From contig CAMLDH010000137.1 in assembly GCA_946478765.1 (NCBI GenBank), positions 1-9,237 of the forward strand: a stretch of 9,237 nt of DNA. Direction: 5' to 3'. Source of the DNA: an uncultured Oxalobacteraceae bacterium. Lineage in GTDB: Bacteria > Pseudomonadota > Gammaproteobacteria > Burkholderiales > Burkholderiaceae. A program made the position numbers and the translations under genes. Below, in pieces: positions 1 to 6,833 of this stretch. A model generated the notes under the pieces. It worked only from the letters and a program-made list of their open reading frames with translations. It was not told where the DNA came from and did no database searches. How positions within the stretch are numbered: the stretch's first letter is position 1; the number at the start of each line of letters is the position of its first letter.

Positions 1-86
1 TGGTGGTGGATACCGCAGAGCTGACGCTGGAACAATCGGTGGACAAGGTGCTGGAAGTGTTGCGCGCGCGCGGCATTTGCGCCTGA
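1..86 (+). CDS. C-terminal fragment, probable adenylylsulfate (APS) kinase
   Basis: Only the last 27 codons are present. The frame begins at base 3, runs off the left edge, and ends at TGA 84-86. The visible residues start VVDTAELTLEQSVDKV and end in LRARGICA. This pattern, a 'DT-(A/S)-EL-(T/S)-x-EQ-V-x-K-V' segment followed by an amphipathic helix ending in a short RRG-like tail, resembles the C-terminus of APS kinases (CysC). Those enzymes phosphorylate adenylylsulfate to PAPS in sulfate assimilation. Other small P-loop kinases of similar fold, or the CysC half of a CysN/CysC fusion, could end the same way. No catalytic residue is in view, so the family call rests on the tail alone. A 370-base gap separates it from the secretion genes, so it is unlikely to be in their operon. 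Confidence 0.45.
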   Translation, partial: VVDTAELTLEQSVDKVLEVLRARGICA

Positions 87-456
87 ACTCATCGTGACTT
101 GCGGTTTTGCTATCTGAATCAAGCGCGGCCGGACTGAATTCGTGCCCATGGCGCACGCTGCACGCCGCGTAAAAATAGGGCGAAGCCGCCCATTGTTGCC
201 ATCATTCCCACCAATTTATCTTATCTGCCACACGGCAATAAATTTCTGGCAAACCCCATTGCGTTATGATAACCTCCTCAAAAATGTGATTTGCATCACA
301 TTTTTGCGTGTTGGTGCGCTTGCTTGTGCGCGCATTGTTTTATCTCAACACGCTGCCTTTGCCGATGTGTTGTATCGCGGGTTTTGTGCTTCAACTCGCT
401 ATTTTCCTTCATGGATTCGCTGTTTTTTTGCACTTTGGTGTGCGCCAGAATTGTAG
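87..456. other. 370-base intergenic region upstream of the type I secretion operon
   Basis: No convincing gene is seen here. The region is AT-richer than its flanks. It contains a small GC hairpin (GGGCG 178-182 pairing with CGCCC 187-191), a -10-like TATGAT at 265-270, and a perfect 11-bp inverted repeat at 280-305 that includes a CRP-type site (listed separately). Downstream is a pyrimidine-rich leader of about 150 bases. A weak promoter-like pair (TTGCTT 320-325, TATCTC 341-346) would place a start near 353, about 60 bases after the centre of the palindrome. That is the classic class I spacing for CRP, but the hexamers are poor matches. No tRNA or riboswitch structure is evident. Confidence 0.6.
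282..303. promoter_or_regulatory. Candidate CRP/Vfr-type operator
   Basis: The sequence is a perfect palindrome with half-sites TGTGA (285-289) and TCACA (296-300) separated by six bases, flanked by AAA and TTT. It matches the consensus of E. coli CRP (AAA-TGTGA-N6-TCACA-TTT) in every conserved position. The inverted repeat extends to 11 bp per arm (280-290 and 295-305, loop TTGC). It also contains TGAT-N4-ATCA, so an FNR-family protein is a second possibility. The centre is about 164 bases before the ABC exporter start. If the -10-like TATGAT at 265-270 is used, the site overlaps the transcript start and would repress. If the weaker promoter near 320-346 is used, it would activate. A weak intrinsic terminator is less likely, because the stem has only three GC pairs. 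Confidence 0.55.
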
Positions 457-2277
457 ATGAAACCCATATTCCAAATTCCACAAAATGAAATTGCGCAAAC
501 GCTCCTGACATTCAAGAGCGCATTCCGTACTGTCGGCATCTTCAGCGCAATTATCAATATGCTCATGCTGGTGCCGTCACTTTATATGTTGCAGGTGTAT
601 GACCGGGTGCTGCCTAGCCGCAACGACATCACGCTGTTGATGCTGACCTTGATGATGCTTGGCGCGTATCTGCTGATGAGTGCGCTTGAATTCGTGCGCA
701 GCTTCGTGCTGGTGCGCGTCGGTGCGCGCCTGGATATGCAGTTGAATAAGCGGGTGTATACCGCGGCGTTCGAGCAGAGCCTGAAAAAAGGCGGCGGCAA
801 TGCCGGCCAGGCGCTGCAAGACTTGACCAATATTCGCCAGTTCCTGACTGGAAATGCGCTGTTCGCTTTTTTCGATGCACCGTGGTTTCCGGTTTATCTG
901 GTCGTGATCTTTTTGTTCGAACCGTCGTTGGGCGTGTTCGCGTTGGTCGGAACCGCGGTATTGGTGGCGCTGGCTTTCATTAATGAAAAAGTGTCGAAGA
1001 AACCGCTGGCGGAGGCGAATACGATGGCGATCGTGTCGACAACGCTGGCGACCAATAACTTGCGCAATGCAGAGGTGATCGAGTCGATGGGCATGTTGCC
1101 CAACCTGTTGCATCGCTGGTTCAAATTGCATGGACGCTTTTTGCAGTTGCAGGCAGAAGCAAGCGAGAAGGCGGGCATTGTCAGCGCTGTCACGAAATTT
1201 GTGCAGGTGTCGTTGCAGTCGCTAGTGCTGGGTTTCGGCGCATTGCTGGCGGTGGAGGGCAAGATTACGCCGGGCATGATGATCGCTGCGTCCATCTTGA
1301 TGGGTCGAGCGCTGAGCCCGGTGCAAATGGTGATCGGCGTCTGGAAGCAATGGAGCAGCACCCGCAGCGCCTATGAGCGTTTGACGAGTTTGCTGAACGC
1401 CAATCCGCCGCGCCAAGCTGGCATGAGCCTGCCGAAGCCGCAAGGAATGATGTCGATCGAGGCTGTGACTGCTGCGCCTCCGGGGTCGCCAGTGGCGGTT
1501 CTCAAAGGATTGAGTTTTGCGATTCAGCCGGGCGATGCGGTGGGCGTGATCGGGCCGAGCGGTTCCGGCAAGTCGACATTGGCGCGCTTATTGGTCGGCG
1601 TGTGGCCGGCAGCGGTAGGTAAGGTGCGTCTGGATGGCGCGGATATTTTTCAGTGGAACAAGGATGAGCTGGGGCCGCATATCGGTTATCTGCCGCAGGA
1701 CATTGAATTGTTTGGCGGTACCGTCAGCGAAAATATTGCCCGTTTCGGCGATGTCGATTCCGCGCAGGTGATCGAGGCCGCCAAGCGCGCCGGCGTGCAT
1801 GACATGATTCTGCATTTCCCGAAGGGTTACGACACGATGTTAGGCGATGGCGGCGCCGGTCTGTCGGGCGGACAGAAACAGCGGATTGGCCTGGCGCGTG
1901 CGATGTACGGCGATCCTTCGCTGATCGTGCTGGATGAGCCCAATTCCAATCTGGATGATGTGGGCGAGCAGGCGCTGGTGCTGGCTATTCAGGATTTGCG
2001 CCAGCGCGGCAAGACGATTGTGCTGATTACGCATCGCACCAGTGTCATTGGCATCACCAACAAGCTGTTGCTGTTGCGCGATGGCGCGGCGCAGATGTTC
2101 GGGCCGACCAATGATGTACTGGCCGCTTTGCAGCAAGCCAATCAGCAACAGGTTCAACAAGCGCAGCAAGCGCAACTGACACAACAACAGGCCCAGGCAC
2201 AACAACAGGCGCAGGCAGAAGAACAGGCACGCATCGCGAATGCAAACGCTCAAGTTGCGGTCACCGAACAGGAATGA
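457..2277 (+). CDS. prtD: Type I secretion ABC exporter (permease-ATPase, PrtD type)
   Basis: This 606-residue inner-membrane ABC exporter would energise one-step export of a protein with a C-terminal secretion signal. It belongs to the PrtD-like branch: the transmembrane domain (about 20-300) begins almost at once, with no C39 peptidase or C39-like domain as in HlyB. The ATPase domain (about 332-556) is complete: Walker [10 protein letters not shown] 366-374, Q-loop Q414, signature LSGGQ 469-473, Walker B LIVLDEP 489-495, D-loop SNLD 497-500 and H-loop H526. The start is fixed by a TAG immediately upstream (454-456); no strong ribosome site is visible. After the family's usual end it carries a Gln/Ala-rich tail (about 559-600), 20 of 41 residues being Gln, which is unusual. 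It is the first of three secretion genes, and its stop overlaps the next start. The symbol denotes family only; the substrate is unknown. Confidence 0.92.
   Translation: MKPIFQIPQNEIAQTLLTFKSAFRTVGIFSAIINMLMLVPSLYMLQVYDRVLPSRNDITLLMLTLMMLGAYLLMSALEFVRSFVLVRVGARLDMQLNKRVYTAAFEQSLKKGGGNAGQALQDLTNIRQFLTGNALFAFFDAPWFPVYLVVIFLFEPSLGVFALVGTAVLVALAFINEKVSKKPLAEANTMAIVSTTLATNNLRNAEVIESMGMLPNLLHRWFKLHGRFLQLQAEASEKAGIVSAVTKFVQVSLQSLVLGFGALLAVEGKITPGMMIAASILMGRALSPVQMVIGVWKQWSSTRSAYERLTSLLNANPPRQAGMSLPKPQGMMSIEAVTAAPPGSPVAVLKGLSFAIQPGDAVGVIGPSGSGKSTLARLLVGVWPAAVGKVRLDGADIFQWNKDELGPHIGYLPQDIELFGGTVSENIARFGDVDSAQVIEAAKRAGVHDMILHFPKGYDTMLGDGGAGLSGGQKQRIGLARAMYGDPSLIVLDEPNSNLDDVGEQALVLAIQDLRQRGKTIVLITHRTSVIGITNKLLLLRDGAAQMFGPTNDVLAALQQANQQQVQQAQQAQLTQQQAQAQQQAQAEEQARIANANAQVAVTEQE
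2182..2217 (+). repeat. Two tandem 18-base units encoding QQQAQA in the exporter tail
   Basis: Unit 1 is CAACAACAGGCCCAGGCA (2182-2199) and unit 2 (2200-2217) is the same with one third-position change (GCC to GCG). Each encodes QQQAQA. Less regular CAR-codon runs precede it from about 2131. The pair suggests recent slippage or duplication enlarging the exporter's C-terminal Gln-rich tail. Confidence 0.85.
2269..2273 (+). promoter_or_regulatory. Ribosome binding site that favours the third of three tandem ATGs
   Basis: CAGGA ends directly against the first of three consecutive in-frame ATG codons (2274, 2277, 2280). Only the ATG at 2280 has normal spacing (six bases), so translation of the HlyD-type gene probably begins there, two residues later than the longest reading. 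Confidence 0.4.
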
Positions 2278-3635
2278 TGATGAGGAAGCTTTTTTCAAGC
2301 AAGGCGGCAGTGATGGATGTGGTCGCGCACGAGGTCGAGCTGCGTGAAGTCAATACCGATGCCACCGCGCATACCCGGTTGGGTTGGTGGATTGTACTGG
2401 CGGGCGTCGGCGGGTTCTTGCTGTGGGCGACGTTCGCCCCCTTGGACAAGGGTGTGCCGGTCAGCGGCACTGTCACCGTCGCAACCAATCGCAAGGCGAT
2501 TCAGCATCAGAGCGGCGGCACGGTGGAAGATATCCTGGTCAAGGAAGGCGACGTCGTGAAGGCAGGGCAGGTGCTGGTGCGCATGAACGATGTGCAGGCC
2601 AAGGCCAATGCGGAAATGAGCCGCGTGCAGTACTTCACTGCACGCGCTGCGGAGGCGCGTCTGACGGCGGAGCGGGATGGCAAAAAGATGGTTGCCTTTC
2701 CACCCGACCTGGAGAGCGCTAAAAACGATCCGCGTGTTGCGGCCAACATCAGCTTGCAGAGTCAGCTGTTTTCTTCGCGCCAGTCATCCATCCAGAATGA
2801 ACTGGCTGCCGTTGAAGAAAATATCGCGGGATTGAAAGCGCAACTGCACGGTCTTCAAGAGTCGCTGATCAACCAAAAGGCACAGCAGAAAATTCTGAAG
2901 GACCAGCTGGACGACCTGCGCGACTTGACCAAGGAAGGTTATATCGCACGCAACCGCATGCTGGATCTGGAGCGTACCTATGCGCAGGTGAATGGCGCCG
3001 TTGCGGAAAATATCGGCAATATCGGACGGACCCAACGCCAGATCTCTGAATTGAGCTTGCGCCGCATTCAGCGTCAGCAGGATTACCAGAAAGAAGTGCG
3101 CACCCAATTATCGGATGTGCAGAAAGAGGCCGAGGCGCTGGAGAATCGGCTGAAGAGTCAGGACTTTGATTTGGCGAATGTGATGATAAAGGCGCCGGTC
3201 GACGGTACGGTCGTCGCGATGAATGTCTTCACGCGCGGCGGCGTCATCAGCCCTGGTTTCCGGCTGATGGATATTGTGCCGAGCGACGATCCATTGATTG
3301 TCGAAGGCCAGGTGCCGGTGAACCTGATCGATAAGGTGCATAAGGACTTGAAAGTTGAGCTGATTTTTTCTGCGTTTAATCAGAATCAAACGCCGCATAT
3401 TCCGGGGGTTGTGACCCAGGTGTCGGCCGATCGCCTGCAGGATCCCAAAAATGGCATGCCTTATTATGAGTTGCGCGCAAAGGTGGCGCCCGAGGGCATG
3501 AAGATGGTCTCCAAGCTGCAGATTCGTCCCGGCATGCCGGTGGAAGTATTCATCAAGACCGGCGAGCGCAGCATGATGAGCTATCTGCTCAAGCCCGTGT
3601 TTGACCGTGCGAAGACATCGCTGACAGAGGAGTGA
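2274..3635 (+). CDS. prtE: HlyD-family periplasmic adaptor of the type I secretion system (PrtE type)
   Basis: The longest reading gives 453 residues; ribosome-site spacing favours ATG 2280 (451 residues). It is the membrane fusion protein linking the ABC exporter to the TolC-type channel. It has a short cytoplasmic N-terminus, one membrane segment (about 37-54), a first half-lipoyl segment (about 77-105), a long alpha-helical hairpin rich in Gln, Glu, Arg and Leu (about 106-298), a second half-lipoyl segment (about 303-336, with [10 protein letters not shown] at 305-314), and a beta-barrel region. The C-terminus carries the family-typical [15 protein letters not shown] (419-433) followed by YLLKPVFD. 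Length and architecture match HlyD/PrtE proteins. The first ATG overlaps the exporter stop by four bases and the gene's own stop overlaps the next possible start, indicating translational coupling. Confidence 0.92.
   Translation: MMMRKLFSSKAAVMDVVAHEVELREVNTDATAHTRLGWWIVLAGVGGFLLWATFAPLDKGVPVSGTVTVATNRKAIQHQSGGTVEDILVKEGDVVKAGQVLVRMNDVQAKANAEMSRVQYFTARAAEARLTAERDGKKMVAFPPDLESAKNDPRVAANISLQSQLFSSRQSSIQNELAAVEENIAGLKAQLHGLQESLINQKAQQKILKDQLDDLRDLTKEGYIARNRMLDLERTYAQVNGAVAENIGNIGRTQRQISELSLRRIQRQQDYQKEVRTQLSDVQKEAEALENRLKSQDFDLANVMIKAPVDGTVVAMNVFTRGGVISPGFRLMDIVPSDDPLIVEGQVPVNLIDKVHKDLKVELIFSAFNQNQTPHIPGVVTQVSADRLQDPKNGMPYYELRAKVAPEGMKMVSKLQIRPGMPVEVFIKTGERSMMSYLLKPVFDRAKTSLTEE
3626..3632 (+). 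promoter_or_regulatory. Ribosome binding site deciding the tolC-like start
   Basis: AGAGGAG is a strong Shine-Dalgarno sequence. It overlaps the first possible GTG (3632), so that codon is unlikely to be used. The in-frame GTG at 3638 lies five bases downstream, the expected distance. Confidence 0.6.
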
Positions 3636-3637
3636 TC

Positions 3638-4990
3638 GTGAGCCATGTTTCGAAAAGGCGCTTGCTCGCCTGTACGCTGACGGCGTCGCTGTTGTTGCAG
3701 GCCAGTCAGGCATCCGCGCTGGGTTTGCTGCAGGCGTACGAGGCGGCGTTGCAAAACGATCCGACCTACCGCGCGGCAGTGCATGAGAGCGACGCGGGGC
3801 AGGAATATAAAGCGCTGGGCCTTTCCAACTTGTTGCCTCAAGTATCGATCAATTATTCGGCCAGCAAGAATCGCACAGATGTCACCGCGCCGAATTTTCT
3901 TGGAAAGGAAAGTACGACGCATCCGCAATACAACAGCTCGTCCGGCGTAGTGCAGTTGCGCCAGCCGATTTTTAATCTGGACGGCATTGCGCGCTATTAC
4001 CAAGGCGTCGCTCAGACGAGTTACAGCGAGGCGGTCTTTTCCGGGCGCGCGCAGGAACTGGTGGTGCGGGTGGTCAGCGCGTATGCCGATGCGCAATATG
4101 CAGAAGATCAGCTGGCGCTCGTCATCGCGCAGCGGGATGCTTATGCCGAACAGAAGCGCGTCAACGAACGCATGTTTCAAAAAGGCGAAGGCACCAGGAC
4201 CGACATGCTGGAAACGCAGGCCAAGTATGATGTGGCCGAAGCGCAAGTGATCGAAGCACAGGATAATCTCGCCACCGCGCGCAATACACTGGCGGCGATC
4301 GTCGGTGCTGATATAACGCATCTGGATCCGATGTCGGACGACTTCCGCTTAAAGCCGATGCAACCGGCGGCATTCGACGATTGGAAGGCGCTTGCGCTTG
4401 AGCACAACGCAGAAATTGCGGCGCAACGCTATGGGGTAGACGCTGCCCGGCAGGAAATCAACAAGAGCCGTGCGGGCCACGCGCCGCGTCTGGATTTGAT
4501 CGCGAGCTATAGCAAGAACAAATCGGAAACGATCAATACCTTTAATCAGGATTCGACGGTACGCAGCATCGGTGCGCAACTCAGTATTCCGATCTATTCC
4601 GGCGGCTATGTGAATGCAGCGTCGCGGCAGGCGGTGGCGAATCACGAAAAAGCGAAATCGGATCTGGACGCGAAGACGAATCAGACGCTGGTCGAGCTGC
4701 GCAAGCAATACAGTTTGGTATTGAGTAGCGCGACCAAGATCGACGCGCTGGTGAAATCGGTCAATTCGGCAAGCGCACTGGTGGAGGCGACGCGGCAAAG
4801 CATCAAGGGTGGCGTTCGCATCAATCTCGATTTGCTGAATGCGCAACAGCAGTTATTTGCTGCCCGGCGTGACTTGGCGCAGGCGCGGTACGGTTATTTG
4901 CTGAGCTATTTGAAGTTGCGGAATGCGGCGGGTACCTTGGGCGCGGATGATTTGCGCAGTGTGGCGGGGTATTTTGTTGCGGGGCGGTGA
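3638..4990 (+). CDS. tolC: TolC-family outer-membrane channel of the type I secretion system (PrtF type)
   Basis: This 450-residue outer-membrane efflux protein would form the trimeric exit duct of the secretion machine. Start GTG 3638 is chosen from the ribosome site; GTG 3632 would add two residues. A signal peptide is clear: a basic SKRR stretch, a hydrophobic core, and QASQASA before LGLLQAY, with probable cleavage after ASA near residue 27. The mature start (GLLQAYEAALQNDPTYRAA) is typical of TolC/PrtF proteins. Two repeated helical halves are visible. One ends in the GEGTRTDMLETQAKYDVAEA region, the other in GVRINLDLLNAQQQLFAARR. Each half has a strand segment (QPIF; SIPIYSGG). It is the last gene of the operon. 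Twelve bases after its stop an inverted REP pair begins, which may end the transcript. Whether it serves only this exporter or is a general TolC cannot be told. Confidence 0.9.
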   Translation: MSHVSKRRLLACTLTASLLLQASQASALGLLQAYEAALQNDPTYRAAVHESDAGQEYKALGLSNLLPQVSINYSASKNRTDVTAPNFLGKESTTHPQYNSSSGVVQLRQPIFNLDGIARYYQGVAQTSYSEAVFSGRAQELVVRVVSAYADAQYAEDQLALVIAQRDAYAEQKRVNERMFQKGEGTRTDMLETQAKYDVAEAQVIEAQDNLATARNTLAAIVGADITHLDPMSDDFRLKPMQPAAFDDWKALALEHNAEIAAQRYGVDAARQEINKSRAGHAPRLDLIASYSKNKSETINTFNQDSTVRSIGAQLSIPIYSGGYVNAASRQAVANHEKAKSDLDAKTNQTLVELRKQYSLVLSSATKIDALVKSVNSASALVEATRQSIKGGVRINLDLLNAQQQLFAARRDLAQARYGYLLSYLKLRNAAGTLGADDLRSVAGYFVAGR

Positions 4991-5003
4991 TTGTTAGGTG
5001 AAT

Positions 5004-5034
5004 GATGGGTTTCGCTGCGCTCTACCCATCCTAC
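5004..5034 (-). repeat. REP copy A
   Basis: Read on the minus strand it is GTAG (5034-5031) followed by the hairpin GATGGGT (5030-5024), a 13-base loop, and ACCCATC (5010-5004). It begins 13 bases past the tolC-like stop. It pairs perfectly with copy B and may act as a transcription end for the secretion operon. Confidence 0.85.
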
Positions 5035-5057
5035 CCGGAATCAGTCTCCGATAAATC

Positions 5058-5088
5058 GTAGGATGGGTAGAGCGCAGCGAAACCCATC
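5058..5088 (+). repeat. REP copy B
   Basis: GTAG 5058-5061, stem GATGGGT 5062-5068, loop AGAGCGCAGCGAA 5069-5081, stem ACCCATC 5082-5088. It is an exact inverse of copy A. Its distal edge forms most of the stop codon of the RAYT gene (TGA, read leftward from 5089). Confidence 0.85.
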
Positions 5089-5623
5089 ATCTGCTTTCGC
5101 CAAATCCAACTCCCGTATCCTGCGGCACTCCCGCCCAATCCAACGGCAAAATACCGTCTTTCACATACCGATGAAATGACGAATGCGGCCAGTCCGCCAC
5201 TTTCGCAGCCAATCCGTGTTTTACCGGATTGATGTGGATGTAATTGACATGCCGTTCAAAGTCCATTTCATCCCGTATCGTATGCTCCCAATAACGCCGC
5301 TGCCAGATGCCGCGCTCGGCTTTGTTCGAGCGGCTGGTACTGATGCTTTCAATTTTCGGAAGATGTCGGGAAAAATGACTTTTGATGAGGCGCCAGCGTG
5401 TGGCGTAATCGGCGTCGCTGTCAGGCAATGTCCAGATGGTGTGCAAATGTTCCGGCAAAATGACTATTGCTTGCATGTCAAACGGGTGCCGCAGCCGGGT
5501 GTCGCGAAACGCTTCACGTAGAAGCGCGATATTGTCTGTTAATAACTTGCTTTGCCGATTTGCCAGATTCACCGTGAAAAAATACGTGGCGCCGCGGATG
5601 AAATTTCTGCGGTAATCGGTCAT
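5087..5623 (-). CDS. rayt: REP-associated tyrosine transposase (RAYT, Y1 transposase of IS200/IS605-like fold)
   Basis: This 178-residue single-strand DNA nuclease/ligase relative binds and cleaves REP hairpins using one tyrosine. The N-terminus (YRRNFIRGATYFFTVNL) is the usual RAYT opening. The HUH metal motif is H59-L60-H61 within VILPEHLHTIW. The catalytic tyrosine is Y128 in HVNYIHINPVKHGL, preceded by WQRRYWEHTIRDE (107-119). The C-terminus holds the family's DWPHSSFHRYVKDGILPLDW. All key residues are intact and the length is usual, so the enzyme may be active. ATG 5623-5621 is chosen by fit to the family; no good ribosome site precedes it, which suggests weak translation. It converges on the secretion operon and is flanked on both sides by REP pairs, its probable substrates. 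Confidence 0.92.
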   Translation of the reverse strand: MTDYRRNFIRGATYFFTVNLANRQSKLLTDNIALLREAFRDTRLRHPFDMQAIVILPEHLHTIWTLPDSDADYATRWRLIKSHFSRHLPKIESISTSRSNKAERGIWQRRYWEHTIRDEMDFERHVNYIHINPVKHGLAAKVADWPHSSFHRYVKDGILPLDWAGVPQDTGVGFGESR

Positions 5624-5671
5624 GGTTGTTTTTATGGTTGTGCGGTCTTGGCGGATTTTTTTGATGCGCTT

Positions 5672-5702
5672 GATGGGTTTCGCTGCACTCTACCCATCCT
5701 AC
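5672..5702 (-). repeat. REP copy C
   Basis: Read on the minus strand: GTAG (5702-5699), GATGGGT (5698-5692), a 13-base loop, ACCCATC (5678-5672). It differs from copies A and B by one loop base, and the same change is present in its partner D. It lies 48 bases upstream of the RAYT start, within the probable RAYT promoter region. Confidence 0.85.
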
Positions 5703-5728
5703 CAAATCATTAGAGACCGTAGTTTCAA

Positions 5729-5759
5729 GTAGGATGGGTAGAGTGCAGCGAAACCCATC
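5729..5759 (+). repeat. REP copy D
   Basis: GTAG 5729-5732, GATGGGT 5733-5739, loop AGAGTGCAGCGAA 5740-5752, ACCCATC 5753-5759. It is an exact inverse of copy C. Its distal edge contributes the stop codon of trhO (TGA, read leftward from 5760). Confidence 0.85.
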
Positions 5760-6627
5760 AACGCTCCGATGGTTCCATTTCCCGCATTGCCTTCTTGCAG
5801 TGCGGACAAGATTTCCCCGGTATATAAAACGGCGACAATTGCTCGCGCGGCGTGACCACCGCGCGGCAGGCGAAACACTGTTCGGTCGCGGTTTCTTCCA
5901 GTTGCGGATTGACCGCCGTACGGTAATCGAACACGAAGCAATCGCCGTGGTAATGCGCGCCGCCGACGTCCTCGAAATATTTCAAAATCCCGCCTTCGAG
6001 CTGGTACACGCTGTCGAAGCCGACATTGTGCATGTGGATCGCGGCTTTTTCGCAGCGGATGCCGCCGGTGCAGAAGGTGACGATGGTTTTGCCGTCAAGT
6101 TCTTCCTTGTGTTGCGCGACCACATCCGGAAATTCACTGAATTTTTCAATGCGGTAATCGATGGTGCGCTCGAATGTGCCGACATCGACTTCGAATGCAT
6201 TGCGGGTGTCCATCATCACCACCGGCTTGCCGTTGTCGTCATGCCCCTGGTCGAGCCAGCGCTTCAATGTCTTGGCTTCGACTGCCGGCGCGCGGCCTTT
6301 TTCAGGCTGGATCAGCGGCATCTTCATCGTGATGATTTCGGGTTTCAGCTTCACCAGCATTTTGGTGAATGGCTGCTTTTCCGAATAGCTTTCTTTTACT
6401 TCCAGATCGGCGAAGCGCGGGTCTGCGCGCAGCCACGCCAGGAAGCGGTCGATGGGCTCGCGCAGGCCGGCCAGGAACAGGTTGATGCCTTCCGGACTGA
6501 GCAGGATGGTGCCTTTCAAGCCGAGCTCTTCGCACAAGGCGCGAAACTGCGGGCGCTTCTCGGCGGTGTCGTCGAAGCTGATGAATTTATAGGCGGCGAT
6601 GTTGACGTAGGAGGGGGTGGACTGCAT
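5758..6627 (-). CDS. trhO: tRNA uridine(34) hydroxylase, rhodanese family (TrhO/YceA)
   Basis: This 289-residue protein matches TrhO (formerly YceA), which hydroxylates U34 of certain tRNAs to 5-hydroxyuridine in an oxygen-dependent reaction, the first step to wobble modifications such as cmo5U. The N-terminal domain opens with [14 protein letters not shown] and contains [18 protein letters not shown] (37-54). The rhodanese domain includes [20 protein letters not shown] (139-158) and the active loop [12 protein letters not shown] with Cys186 and Cys192. The C-terminal part has a four-cysteine pattern (CFAC 251-254, CPHC 274-277) suggesting a metal-binding knuckle, common in the family. Start ATG 6627 fits the family; a perfect TATAAT lies 35 bases upstream. 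It is transcribed away from dnaE, and its stop lies inside the edge of REP copy D. All expected residues are intact. Confidence 0.93.
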   Translation of the reverse strand: MQSTPSYVNIAAYKFISFDDTAEKRPQFRALCEELGLKGTILLSPEGINLFLAGLREPIDRFLAWLRADPRFADLEVKESYSEKQPFTKMLVKLKPEIITMKMPLIQPEKGRAPAVEAKTLKRWLDQGHDDNGKPVVMMDTRNAFEVDVGTFERTIDYRIEKFSEFPDVVAQHKEELDGKTIVTFCTGGIRCEKAAIHMHNVGFDSVYQLEGGILKYFEDVGGAHYHGDCFVFDYRTAVNPQLEETATEQCFACRAVVTPREQLSPFYIPGKSCPHCKKAMREMEPSER

Positions 6628-6661
6628 GGCGTGGATTTCATTAACTCATTGATTTGCCAGC

Positions 6662-6667
6662 ATTATA
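6662..6667 (-). promoter_or_regulatory. Probable -10 element of trhO
   Basis: Read leftward this is a perfect TATAAT. It would place the transcript start near 6655, giving a leader of about 28 bases before trhO. No good -35 hexamer is found at 16-18 bases spacing; that stretch is GC-rich and falls in the GTAGGG-type repeat beside the degraded REP. Confidence 0.4.
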
Positions 6668-6694
6668 AACCCGGTGGCGAGTAGGGCGGTGTTT

Positions 6695-6726
6695 GTAGGG
6701 TGGTGTAGAGCGCAGCGAAACCCATC
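6695..6726 (+). repeat. REP copy E, solitary and degraded
   Basis: GTAG (6695-6698) is followed by a changed left arm, GGTGGTGT (6699-6706), then a loop identical to copy B (AGAGCGCAGCGAA, 6707-6719) and an intact right arm ACCCATC (6720-6726). The left arm has one extra base and mismatches, so the hairpin is weakened. Upstream, 6681-6692 (GTAGGGCGGTGT) nearly repeats 6695-6706 (GTAGGGTGGTGT) at a 14-base period. It lies between divergent trhO and dnaE and has no inverted partner. Confidence 0.75.
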
Positions 6727-6747
6727 ATCAGACCGTGGCGTACCCGA

Positions 6748-6778
6748 TTGCTGCAAATGGCAAGCAATGTAATAAAAT
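6748..6778 (+). promoter_or_regulatory. Candidate dnaE promoter
   Basis: TAAAAT at 6773-6778 matches the -10 consensus in five of six bases. An overlapping reading has an extended TG (6768-6769) before AATAAA. A TTG-containing -35-like hexamer begins at 6748, but spacing is long (19 bases). It would give a leader of about 55 bases. It is the most promoter-like stretch before dnaE, yet the match is modest. Confidence 0.3.
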
Positions 6779-6833
6779 TTCCGCCGTCTAATTCCGTCTG
6801 TCATTGCCCAACGGAAGGGGCTAGGCAGGTAAA

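Larger units (their letters stand above)
5002..5761. mobile_element. RAYT/REP module: transposase gene between two inverted REP pairs
   Basis: A minus-strand RAYT gene (5087-5623) is bracketed by two perfect 33-bp inverted repeats. The left pair is 5002-5034 with 5058-5090; the right pair is 5670-5702 with 5729-5761. Each arm is one REP: tetranucleotide GTAG, then a hairpin GATGGGT-13 bases-ACCCATC. Within each pair the GTAG feet face each other across a 23- or 26-base spacer. This matches the known arrangement of REP-associated tyrosine transposases with their REP/BIME substrates, where the enzyme recognises a GTAG-like foot and the adjacent hairpin. RAYTs are generally regarded as domesticated, single-copy IS200/IS605 relatives. 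No direct target duplication was seen. Confidence 0.8.

Noticed and set aside
247..262. Sigma-54-like TGGCA...TTGC pair
   Set aside because: The GG and GC elements are 11 bases apart, not the required 10, and the match is otherwise incomplete.
280..305. The 11-bp palindrome as an intrinsic terminator of the upstream gene
   Set aside because: The stem is mostly A/T with three GC pairs and lies almost 200 bases after the upstream stop. The CRP consensus fits better, though a weak terminator role is not excluded.
142..456. A 104-codon frame ending directly before the exporter start
   Set aside because: It spans the CRP-like palindrome and the AT-rich leader, has no ribosome site, and its residue composition does not resemble a protein family.
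5514..5705. A 63-codon minus-strand frame beginning [12 protein letters not shown]
   Set aside because: The opening is translated REP copy C, a familiar spurious-peptide pattern, and the remainder overlaps the RAYT gene in another frame.
5002..5761. The repeated palindromes as a CRISPR array
   Set aside because: The repeats are inverted pairs around a transposase with only short spacers, not regularly spaced direct repeats, and no cas gene is present.
5734..6684. A 316-codon plus-strand frame opposite trhO
   Set aside because: Its first residues (MGRVQRNPS) are translated REP copy D, and the rest mirrors the intact trhO frame. TrhO has full family similarity on the other strand.
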